The notes under the pieces are model-generated. The model did not search any database. It worked only from the letters and a program-made list of their open reading frames with translations, and was not told where the DNA came from. A stretch of 12,454 bases of DNA, taken from NCBI GenBank assembly GCA_013203755.1, contig JABMPI010000275.1, forward strand, positions 1-12,454. The letters are read 5' to 3'. This DNA comes from Bacteroidota bacterium (GTDB lineage: Bacteria; Bacteroidota; Bacteroidia; Bacteroidales; Prolixibacteraceae). Below, piece after piece: positions 1 through 5,139 of the stretch. The position numbers were made by a program, and so were the translations under genes. Numbering within the stretch: position 1 is the stretch's first letter; every line of letters begins with the position of its first letter.

Positions 1-690
1 GGCTACGATATGTGGCCCGGACCGTACGGAGAATGGGGAAGTCGCAAATATTTGCTTGCCAGCCTCGACCAAAGTTTAAAACGAATGGGACTCGATTATG
101 TCGATATATTTTATTCGCATCGCCCAGATCCTAATACTCCATTGGAAGAAACAATGATGGCTCTTGACCAAACTGTTCGCTCAGGAAAAGCATTGTATGT
201 AGGAATTTCGAACTATCCGGCCGACATGACAAAAGAGGCTGTAAAAATTTTAAAAGAACTTGGAACTCCTTGCCTTATTCATCAACCAAAATATTCGATG
301 TTTGTACGTTGGGCAGAAGATGAGTTGCTGGATGTTTTGGAAGAGGAAGGAATTGGTTGTATCCCATTTTCGCCACTTGCACAGGGTTTGTTAACCGACA
401 AATATCTGAAAGGAATTCCTGAAGGTTCGCGAGCAACCAGAGAAGTTTCGTTAAGAAAAAATGACGTTGAAACCGTACATGGTAAAATTATTGAACTGAA
501 TAACATTGCACAAAAACGTGGTCAAACCCTGGCACAAATGGCATTGGCCTGGATTTTAAAAGACAAGCGGGTTACTTCGGTTTTAATTGGAGCCAGTTCG
601 GTAAAACAGATCGACGACAATGTTGAAACACTAAAAAATCTTGATTTTTCGAAAGAAGAATTGGAATTAATTGAAGCAATTTTAAAATAG
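1..690 (+). CDS. yghZ: Aldo/keto reductase, L-glyceraldehyde 3-phosphate reductase type (5' end outside window)
   Basis: The reading frame is open from base 1, so the gene starts upstream; the visible part is 229 residues of a family usually near 330-350. Members of this YghZ/Gpr group are cytosolic NADPH-dependent reductases of small aldehydes such as L-glyceraldehyde 3-phosphate and methylglyoxal. Visible support: the WPGPYGEWGSRKYL block typical of the group near the start, the barrel strand DYVDIFYSHRPD with the catalytic-type His (about visible residue 40), a GKALYVGISNY strand, an IPFSPLAQGLLTDKYL segment, and the C-terminal cofactor-side block VLIGASSVKQIDDNV. The catalytic Asp, Tyr and Lys would lie mostly upstream and cannot be checked. 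A strong terminator follows directly. Base composition is less AT-rich than the mobile region downstream, consistent with host backbone. Substrate is inferred from the family only. Confidence 0.93.
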   Translation, partial: GYDMWPGPYGEWGSRKYLLASLDQSLKRMGLDYVDIFYSHRPDPNTPLEETMMALDQTVRSGKALYVGISNYPADMTKEAVKILKELGTPCLIHQPKYSMFVRWAEDELLDVLEEEGIGCIPFSPLAQGLLTDKYLKGIPEGSRATREVSLRKNDVETVHGKIIELNNIAQKRGQTLAQMALAWILKDKRVTSVLIGASSVKQIDDNVETLKNLDFSKEELELIEAILK

Positions 691-711
691 CACTTTGTTC
701 TGCACACCATA

Positions 712-745
712 ACAAAAGCTCGCCTTTCAGCGAGCTTTTGTTTTT
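712..745 (+). terminator. Rho-independent terminator of the aldo/keto reductase gene
   Basis: A perfect 12-bp inverted repeat (acaaaagctcgc / gcgagcttttgt, arms 712-723 and 730-741) with a 6-base loop runs into a T-rich tract (741-745 and beyond). It begins 21 bases after the stop codon. The left arm starts with A-rich sequence, so it may also serve the convergent small gene on the minus strand. Confidence 0.93.
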
Positions 746-780
746 CTTATCATTTTCTTGTTTTTCTTCAATCGAAAAGA

Positions 781-957
781 TTAAAGCCCCATTAGTTTTT
801 CAGCCCCCCAAAAGAGACCAAAAATAACTACCATACCGGCAATTGCTCCAGCTGCTAATGTTAGCAATAAATTCATTGGCAACTTTTGCTTTTCATCATC
901 AGATAAAGTTGTAATAACAATCTGATTTTGATTTGTTTTTGTTTCCATTGTTTTCAT
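781..957 (-). CDS. Small single-pass membrane protein, 58 residues, unknown function
   Basis: An uninterrupted minus-strand ORF of 58 codons starts at ATG 957-955 and stops at TAA 783-781. It has a polar, Thr/Gln/Lys-rich N-terminus of about 27 residues, then a Gly/Ala-rich hydrophobic stretch (PMNLLLTLAAGAIAGMVVIF and on, about residues 27-50) that should form one membrane helix, and a short charged tail (AEKLMGL). No cleavage site is evident, so it is probably an inner-membrane protein with the N-terminus outside the hydrophobic segment. A -7-like box lies 32 bases upstream. It is convergent with the aldo/keto reductase and shares the terminator region. I do not recognise a family; an in-frame second Met at codon 4 is an alternative start. 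Confidence 0.68.
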   Translation of the reverse strand: MKTMETKTNQNQIVITTLSDDEKQKLPMNLLLTLAAGAIAGMVVIFGLFWGAEKLMGL

Positions 958-988
958 ATTAATTAATAACAGACTAAAAAGTCTTTTG

Positions 989-996
989 CAAAAGTA
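989..996 (-). promoter_or_regulatory. Candidate Bacteroidota -7 box for the 58-residue membrane protein gene
   Basis: Read on the minus strand the octamer is TACTTTTG, an exact fit to TAnnTTTG. It lies 32 bases upstream of the start codon. No clear -33 TTG is seen at the usual distance, so the assignment is tentative. A palindrome (1013-1028) lies just upstream of it. Confidence 0.45.
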
Positions 997-1012
997 TCTA
1001 TAATTTATAAAG

Positions 1013-1028
1013 CATGTTGTATAACATG
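1013..1028. repeat. Short palindrome CATGTT-N4-AACATG, possible operator
   Basis: The arms catgtt (1013-1018) and aacatg (1023-1028) are perfectly complementary around gtat. The palindrome sits 17 bases upstream of the -7-like box of the minus-strand small gene, a usual place for a regulator dimer. There is no evidence for which protein binds it; a chance palindrome in AT-rich DNA is possible. Confidence 0.35.
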
Positions 1029-1334
1029 TATTAAATCTACTTTCTGTTAAATTACTGTTAACCTGTACAATACAAATTAAGAACGAAAAATGAGTGAAAT
1101 TAGTATGCTAAATTGCTGTTTAAGTTTTATTGAGTTCAAGACCATTTCCAAATAAAATCCACCCAAATTCATTTTATTAAACTTATTAATTTCCCCTTCA
1201 TACATCCCATATTTAATATCTAAAATAGACCTTAGTTAAGTAATTTGCATATAAGTTAACTAAGAGAGATGCTTAGTTAAGTAATTAGCGGTTTGTTTAG
1301 TACGCACCTTTTGTATTAAAGCGAAAAACATATA
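1029..1334. other. Gene-poor region leading into the mobile element
   Basis: I see no convincing gene here. The first part (about 1030-1225) is AT-rich with only 20-30 codon ORFs lacking protein-like features. The second part (1231-1286) holds three copies of a 9-bp word around the probable left end of the mobile element. From about 1335 integrase-derived sequence begins. Confidence 0.6.
1231..1286. repeat. Three copies of CTTAGTTAA (direct, inverted, direct) at the element's left edge
   Basis: CTTAGTTAAGTAATT occurs at 1231-1245 and again at 1272-1286, 41 bases apart. Between them the 9-base core occurs inverted as TTAACTAAG at 1256-1264. The cluster lies about 50 bases before the integrase remnants. 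Such direct and inverted short repeats beside an integrase are typical of recombinase arm- or core-type sites, or of an operator for the integrase gene. The function is inferred from position; the repeats themselves are exact. Confidence 0.6.
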
Positions 1335-1432
1335 ACCGATGGCAGAAAACATTATACAAGACCGCTTTTATTAAAGGGATGGATGTGAAAATCATTAAAT
1401 CAATTACCGGTCATAAGCGGACAGAAATACAA
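1335..1432 (+). pseudogene. Tyrosine recombinase fragment A (HxxR-to-GH segment only)
   Basis: In frame from 1343 the translation runs AFIKGMDVKIIKSITGHKRT, the segment of Bacteroidota tyrosine integrases between the second Arg box and the GH box. Just upstream the expected GRKT motif is present only if one base is added in the A4 run at 1346-1349, so there is a frameshift as well. The tyrosine-bearing C-terminus is missing: after GHKRTEI the frame ends in CLP-stop at 1442-1444. It therefore cannot encode an active recombinase. The sequence then passes directly into a second integrase fragment in another frame. Confidence 0.72.
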
Positions 1433-1703
1433 TGTTTACCTTAAAGAACTTTTTAAACTTTGTGAATTACATCGAAAAGTAACAATACTTGATCCACTAA
1501 CGAGAAAACACGAAATTGTAAAACTTTCGGAAATAGCTCACAGCCACATGGCGAGAAAAACTTTTGTTGGTTTACTTTTTAAACATACAAAAAACGAGGT
1601 TATAGGCTCGATGAGCGGTCATGCTCCCGGCTCGAAAGCTTTTAGAAGATACTATGCCGTAGATCAAGATGACCGTGAAAAAGCAATGAAGAACCTGGAA
1701 TAA
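1413..1703 (+). pseudogene. Tyrosine recombinase fragment B (C-terminal catalytic half)
   Basis: The frame that ends at TAA 1701-1703 reads as the last ~95 residues of a phage-type integrase. It begins near GQKYNVYLKELFKLC, equivalent to the middle of the catalytic domain, and continues with SHMARKTFVG (HxxR box, His codon 1545, Arg codon 1554), SMSGHAPGSKAF (GH box, His codon 1620) and RRYYAVDQDD with the Tyr nucleophile (codon 1650 or 1653). The N-terminal SAM-like domain and the first catalytic Arg are absent; the frame is closed by TGA at 1386-1388 with no start of useful length. It is 10 bases upstream of the 333-codon gene and may once have been co-transcribed with it. Catalytic residues in the remaining half are intact, so the loss may be recent. 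Confidence 0.82.
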
Positions 1704-1713
1704 ACACAACCAA

Positions 1714-2715
1714 ATGAACTTAGACAAGATTAAACAAGTGAACGAAGAACTTGCTCAACTTCCATCAATAACGGAAAAGCTTAACCACTGGAAAACTAAT
1801 TATTTTTACAAATACGAAGGACGTTTACATGAATATTTCGACCTTAAAACAGCTGAAGAAAATGGAAATGGTTATAATGACCTCCTTTCAGGACCTTTGG
1901 AAATACCAATTACTCAGGACAAATTAGTTCCTGAATTACATTCTCCATCATTTGGCGTACCTAAAAAGCAGAGAATAGAATATTATCGATGGATGTTGTT
2001 CTTTTTAGCTGAAGAAAGATTTAAACATTACACAAAAACTGCCTTACAAGAAAAATTCTCAACTCCTTTAGGTAAGGAAAAGCTTCGTGGTAGATTAAAT
2101 AAAATCAAACAAATTCAAAATAATGCGAAACAAGCTCTTGCAGATGGGACTATCGATATTCGTTTCTCCCAATATCCAACTAATGAGGAGCTATATTTAT
2201 GGTGTGCTGACGATTATTATTCACGAATAGAAATTCCTATTTCAAATATGGAAAACGCATACGTGATCTCAGTTTGCGAACACCTCCACGTATTTCCCTT
2301 CCTAAAAGAACTTCTAAGTTATAGTAAAGAAACTCCAAAAGCTGAACTGCTTAAACTTATTGGTATTGACATCAAGAAATTAGTGTCAGATCTAATAACA
2401 AGAAAATACATTAGCAAAGATGATGAGACTCGAATGATTAATTGGTTTAAAGGAATTATACCATCCGAATCAATTCATATTAACAAACCAATGAATCATT
2501 TTGCATCCTTAATAGCCAACCTTCAAGAAGAAAACTACATAAAAAACAAAAAAACTTTCTGCAAAAATCTTATTAATTCCACTTTGCTTTTCAACAATAA
2601 TTCATCAAGCAAGGATTCCATAAAGAATGCATTAAATGAAAATGCTCTCACCAGAATCTATGAAAACGATTCCATAAACTACATTGATATTCTAGACTTT
2701 ACGTTGAAAACGTAA
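1714..2715 (+). CDS. Mobile-element protein of unknown function with RteC-like C-terminal layout (333 residues)
   Basis: This is a complete, soluble, Lys- and Asn-rich protein with no signal peptide or membrane segment. Residues 1-150 are mostly helical with many charged residues; a Trp/Tyr-rich stretch (NEELYLWCADDYYSRIEI) lies near 158-175. Residues about 225-312 run LITRKYISKDDETRMINWFK, then INKPMNHFASLIANLQEENY, then a Phe/Leu-rich helix and a Ser/Asn stretch. This order resembles the C-terminal region of RteC-type regulators and many Bacteroidota mobile-element proteins (short strand-turn, aromatic W-x-K/G, LxxLI helix, 'yIk' turn). That similarity is by eye and uncertain. The start is the first ATG, 10 bases after the integrase remnant; no Shine-Dalgarno site is seen, as is normal in this phylum. 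Likely a regulator or accessory protein of the element. Confidence 0.85.
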   Translation: MNLDKIKQVNEELAQLPSITEKLNHWKTNYFYKYEGRLHEYFDLKTAEENGNGYNDLLSGPLEIPITQDKLVPELHSPSFGVPKKQRIEYYRWMLFFLAEERFKHYTKTALQEKFSTPLGKEKLRGRLNKIKQIQNNAKQALADGTIDIRFSQYPTNEELYLWCADDYYSRIEIPISNMENAYVISVCEHLHVFPFLKELLSYSKETPKAELLKLIGIDIKKLVSDLITRKYISKDDETRMINWFKGIIPSESIHINKPMNHFASLIANLQEENYIKNKKTFCKNLINSTLLFNNNSSSKDSIKNALNENALTRIYENDSINYIDILDFTLKT

Positions 2716-2716
2716 T

Positions 2717-2760
2717 ATTTCCAAATGTTCCAAAATATTTCCATACAGAATTTTGGAAAT
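2717..2760. repeat. Overlapping inverted/direct ATTTCC repeats upstream of the DUF3853 gene
   Basis: ATTTCC occurs at 2717 and 2737, exactly 20 bases apart, and inverted as GGAAAT at 2755-2760. Two perfect 9-bp inverted repeats result: ATTTCCAAA (2717-2725) with TTTGGAAAT (2752-2760), and TTCCAAAAT (2728-2736) with ATTTTGGAA (2750-2758). The block starts 2 bases after the stop of the upstream gene and about 55 bases before the DUF3853 start. It could be an operator bound by the DUF3853 protein, an iteron-like site, or a weak terminator stem; no T-tract follows, so I prefer an operator. Confidence 0.55.
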
Positions 2761-2815
2761 ACTATTTCATTGAATTAAAGCATATTAGGTTTTTGCTTCC
2801 ATGTAATTTTGCAAC

Positions 2816-3172
2816 ATGGCAAACAAGGAAGAACGACATATCGATAATTCAAACACTGATTCAAACACGCTCATAAAGCTTTCTGGTCGTATTCTCAGTT
2901 ATCTCCGGGAACTGGAAGCAAAAATCGAACTTCAGGAAGATCTTCTTTTGGAGCTAAGAAAAAATCAATCAACGCAAAATACTACAAAACAATTTGAGCC
3001 AATTCGCGGAATCCATGGACTTGCAAATTTTTTAGGTGTATCGCCTGTAACCGCACAAAAACTTAAAAATAGTGGAAAGATCCCGTTTGCTCAATTTGAG
3101 CGGGTAGTTCTCTTCGATCCAAAAAGGGTTTTGGATGCCTTAGAAGACATCAACAAACCAAAAAAAAATTAA
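2816..3172 (+). CDS. DUF3853-like / excisionase-like helix-turn-helix protein (118 residues)
   Basis: Residues 1-20 are polar; 20-50 form a probable coiled coil (SYLRELEAKIELQEDLLLEL). Residues 62-112 contain IRGIHGLANFLGVSPVTAQK, then LKNSGKIPFAQ, an arginine turn, VLFDPKRVLDALE. This is the layout of DUF3853 and MerR/excisionase-like winged helices found in Bacteroidota integrative elements: a first helix, the recognition helix (SPVTAQKLKNSGK), and a wing ending in a 'D-x-x-x-x-L' helix. It probably binds DNA as a dimer and controls excision, replication or transcription of the element; target unknown. It is followed after 3 bases by the winged-helix gene and then by rep, so the three likely form one operon, with the repeat block at 2717-2760 as a candidate site of action. 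Confidence 0.85.
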   Translation: MANKEERHIDNSNTDSNTLIKLSGRILSYLRELEAKIELQEDLLLELRKNQSTQNTTKQFEPIRGIHGLANFLGVSPVTAQKLKNSGKIPFAQFERVVLFDPKRVLDALEDINKPKKN

Positions 3173-3175
3173 GTC

Positions 3176-3526
3176 ATGAATATTTCATCAGAACTTCAAA
3201 ACCACTGGCTCTGGCAGGATAAACCATTTGCAAAAGGGCAAGCCTGGATTGACCTACATATGTTAAGTGCTATACAACAAACACAGATCATATACAAGGG
3301 GAAGGTTTATGAACTAATACCATATCAACTAATCACATCGGAAAATGACCTCCGTAATCGCTGGGATTGGTCACGCACAAAACTGAGGAGTTTTTTACGG
3401 TTGTTAAAAGAAACTTCAATGATAAAATTAGAACCCGATAATTCAAAAACATTCATAATCCTTCTAAAACACTTTGACCTACAAGACATCAAAACAGGAA
3501 TCATTACAAGACATCAGACAAGGTGA
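3176..3526 (+). CDS. Winged-helix replication-type protein with truncated tail (116 residues)
   Basis: The sequence starts with an HWLWQDKPFAKGQAWIDLHM block, then IIYKGKVYELIPYQLITSEN, DLRNRWDWSRTKLRSFLRLL, and ETSMIKLEPD...TFIILLKHFD. This is the familiar order of DnaD/replisome-organiser-like winged-helix proteins in phages and plasmids: Trp/AW helix, 'piG-q--S' strand, W-S-R-x-K-x-R-x-FL recognition helix near residues 62-78, 'MI' wing, then a strand. The role is probably DNA binding at the origin in support of Rep. The frame ends at TGA 3524-3526 with QDIKTGIITRHQTR, but the overlapping +1 frame continues as a Lys/Gln-rich tail to 3680 of the kind these proteins usually carry. The gene therefore appears frameshifted near its end; the folded domain is complete, so it may still work. 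Confidence 0.8.
   Translation: MNISSELQNHWLWQDKPFAKGQAWIDLHMLSAIQQTQIIYKGKVYELIPYQLITSENDLRNRWDWSRTKLRSFLRLLKETSMIKLEPDNSKTFIILLKHFDLQDIKTGIITRHQTR
3480..3516 (+). repeat. Imperfect 25-bp tandem duplication at the frame break
   Basis: The 12-mer TACAAGACATCA occurs at 3480-3491 and 3505-3516, an offset of 25 bases, which is not a multiple of 3. Removing one 25-base unit joins HFDLQDI directly to RQGEKHLNPASKQ and restores one frame to the stop at 3680. A related word CATCAAAACAGG occurs at 3487-3498 and 3544-3555 (57 bases apart, in phase), showing that this tail is repeat-prone. Confidence 0.6.
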
Positions 3527-3680
3527 AAAACATCTGAATCCTGCATCAAAACAGGTGTTAAGAGAAGATAGAAAACAAAAACAAAAACAAGTGAAGGAAC
3601 AAAAGATGAGCACAAAAAAAAGCAAGGCACGTACAAAATCAGCATCTGATATGCCAGAATTAGGCTTTTATGATGCATAA
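3527..3680 (+). pseudogene. Out-of-frame C-terminal tail of the winged-helix protein
   Basis: The frame ending at TAA 3678-3680 overlaps the previous gene from 3474 (a TTG codon) and encodes a basic, disordered-looking tail: SKQESLQDIRQGEK, NPASKQVLRED, KQKQKQVKEQK, then MSTKKSKARTKSASDMPELG and FYDA. Low-complexity Lys/Gln/Thr tails are usual after the winged helix in this kind of protein, so I read this as its displaced C-terminus. Joined protein length would be about 159 residues (25-base unit removed) or about 167-168 (1-2 base indel near the FD codons). An alternative is a separate 24-residue peptide from ATG 3606. It ends 15 bases before the rep start. Confidence 0.55.
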
Positions 3681-3695
3681 AAAAAGAATAGTATA

Positions 3696-4793
3696 ATGAA
3701 AAAGAACAATCAATCAAAAAGCAGCAAAGCTACTGATCATGTGTCAGTTCCGAAAGAACAGAGTTCCTTTGGGAGAATTATTCTTGATACATCAGGACAA
3801 CTCGGGACAGGAAAAAACAAAAAACCACTATTAGGATTAGGTTTAGACTTGAGTGATAAACAAGCACAAAATGCAAGAGCAAAAAGAAAGTTAGTAACGA
3901 GAACCGTTGTCTTAGCACTCATTGATATTGCAAAAGAAAAGGAAGATAAAGAAATGGAAAAATCTTTATGGAACACATATCATTGTTTAGATAAAGTTTC
4001 CGTTAGTGGGGATAAATTATATGGTGAGTATTGCCGTAATCGCGTTTGTACGGTTTGCTCTGGTATTCGTAGAGCAAAAATAATAGACAAGTATTTACCT
4101 ATTATAAAAAGTTGGGATGCCCCTCACATGGTAACCTTAACTACTAAGTCCTGTTATGCAATGAGTTTGGAAATGAGAATGCGAGCTATGAAAAGAGCCT
4201 TCAAGAAGATAATGACGAAGTGTAAAAAAAGATACCAACGAGGAAAAGGTCCGAAGTTAATTGGTCTAAAATCTTTGGAATGTAACTTTAATCCAACCAC
4301 AAGAACCTATAACCCGCATTATCATGTAATAGTTCCTAATTGGGAAGTAGCCATCCTTTTGAAGAGGGAATGGATGAAACTTTGGACTAAAAGGTATACC
4401 AACGGTTGGGGCCAGGATATAAGAAAAATTAATAATAATGAAGAGGGGCTAATCGAGGTGGTAAAATACGGAAGTAAAATTTTCACTGAGCCGGATCCAA
4501 ATCAAAAAAATAAAAAGAAAGTCACTCGTTATGTGTACATCTCTGCACTATATAATATATTAAATTCGATGCGGGGAATACGTTTATTCGATAGGTTTGG
4601 ATTTAATTTACCCAAAGAAGCAAATAAGAACAGCTTACAGACTTCTACAATACTTGAGTATGAAGAACTTTCTTACCACTCGGATATTATGGACTGGGTA
4701 AATGAAAAAACCGGCGAAACCTTATCTGGTTTTACTCCTGACCAAGAACTAATGAACTTATTAAACCACCGAATTGATATTAACCTGCAATGA
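3696..4793 (+). CDS. Rolling-circle replication initiator, HUH endonuclease (Rep_1-like), 365 residues
   Basis: Rep nicks one strand at a double-strand origin through a tyrosine and starts rolling-circle replication. All diagnostic motifs are present in order: a Cys cluster YCRNRVCTVC (C113, C118, C121) followed by GIRRAKI as in Rep_1 proteins; motif I PHMVTLTT (144-150); motif II NPHYHVIVPN with the metal-binding H208-Y-H210; motif III EVVKYGSK with the likely nucleophile Y258; and a C-terminal ALYNILNSMRGIRLFDRFG. The first 60 residues are polar and low complexity. The protein appears full length and intact, unlike the recombinase remnants. It is last in a probable operon with the DUF3853 and winged-helix genes. 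No nick site could be pinpointed. Its presence with an integrase marks an integrated plasmid-like or mobilisable element that could still replicate autonomously or amplify when excised. Confidence 0.93.
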   Translation: MKKNNQSKSSKATDHVSVPKEQSSFGRIILDTSGQLGTGKNKKPLLGLGLDLSDKQAQNARAKRKLVTRTVVLALIDIAKEKEDKEMEKSLWNTYHCLDKVSVSGDKLYGEYCRNRVCTVCSGIRRAKIIDKYLPIIKSWDAPHMVTLTTKSCYAMSLEMRMRAMKRAFKKIMTKCKKRYQRGKGPKLIGLKSLECNFNPTTRTYNPHYHVIVPNWEVAILLKREWMKLWTKRYTNGWGQDIRKINNNEEGLIEVVKYGSKIFTEPDPNQKNKKKVTRYVYISALYNILNSMRGIRLFDRFGFNLPKEANKNSLQTSTILEYEELSYHSDIMDWVNEKTGETLSGFTPDQELMNLLNHRIDINLQ

Positions 4794-4877
4794 AATTTCT
4801 GGCGAAAAAAGCATGACACATTGGCTTAATTTAACGATATAAATTATTCCACCTGATTCGAATTTCGTAAGTGCTTG

Positions 4878-4957
4878 TATATTTGCATATTACGTGATTT
4901 ATATTTGTCCTGTAATTAGTATTGTGTTTAATTAATAGACAAAAACAAATAATTTTG
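4878..4957 (+). promoter_or_regulatory. Candidate promoter region for the HEPN operon
   Basis: Three octamers fitting TAnnTTTG lie at 4878-4885 (TATATTTG), 4900-4907 (TATATTTG) and 4950-4957 (TAATTTTG). TTG words upstream (4875-4877 and 4922-4924) are 22 and 25 bases from the second and third boxes, longer than the usual 19-20. The inverted repeat GACAAAA-N8-TTTTGTC covers the third box and could be an operator. The implied leader is 180-250 bases. Confidence 0.35.
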
Positions 4958-5079
4958 TCAAAAAACGTAAATCAAGATTTTCTGCAATTTCACCATTGTA
5001 CCGTTCACATTATTATTAAATTTGAAACGTAACAAAAAAACCATTGCTAAAAACTAATAGCACGACCAAACTATAATAT

Positions 5080-5093
5080 GTCAACTAAGAGTG
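5080..5093. repeat. Candidate right-end repeat of the mobile element
   Basis: GTCAACTAAGAGTG here matches GTTAACTAAGAGAG at 1255-1268 in 12 of 14 positions, with a perfect 9-base core AACTAAGAG (5083-5091 and 1258-1266). The two copies flank the integrase remnants, the DUF3853 gene and rep, as attachment-site repeats would. The match is short for AT-rich DNA, so this is a hypothesis. Confidence 0.35.
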
Positions 5094-5139
5094 TTTCTTC
5101 AATAATAAATTCGAATGTTTACCGAAAATATGAATAACA

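Larger units (their letters stand above)
4794..5139. other. Intergenic region between rep and the HEPN gene
   Basis: No gene is supported in these 346 bases. They hold three exact TAnnTTTG octamers on the plus strand (4878-4885, 4900-4907, 4950-4957), a 7-bp inverted repeat GACAAAA/TTTTGTC (4938-4944, 4953-4959) overlapping the third, and a 14-base near-repeat of the left edge (5080-5093). A 19-codon ORF (5078-5137) ends 2 bases before the HEPN start but has no protein-like character. No terminator for rep is obvious. Confidence 0.6.

Noticed and set aside
1090..1155. 21-codon plus-strand ORF and an overlapping 32-codon minus-strand ORF as small genes
   Set aside because: Neither has a recognisable feature, promoter or protein-like composition that would separate it from chance in AT-rich DNA.
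2804..2811. TAATTTTG octamer just before the DUF3853 start as its promoter
   Set aside because: It is only 4 bases from the ATG, so transcription would begin at or inside the start codon, and no -33 element is at the right distance.
3514..3976. Minus-strand ORFs opposite the winged-helix tail and rep start
   Set aside because: Phe/Leu/Ser-rich translations caused by Lys-rich coding sequence on the other strand; no start signals.
5078..5137. 19-codon ORF ending 2 bases before the HEPN start, as a leader peptide
   Set aside because: Too short, with no regulatory amino-acid run or attenuator hairpin next to it; kept only as a remark.
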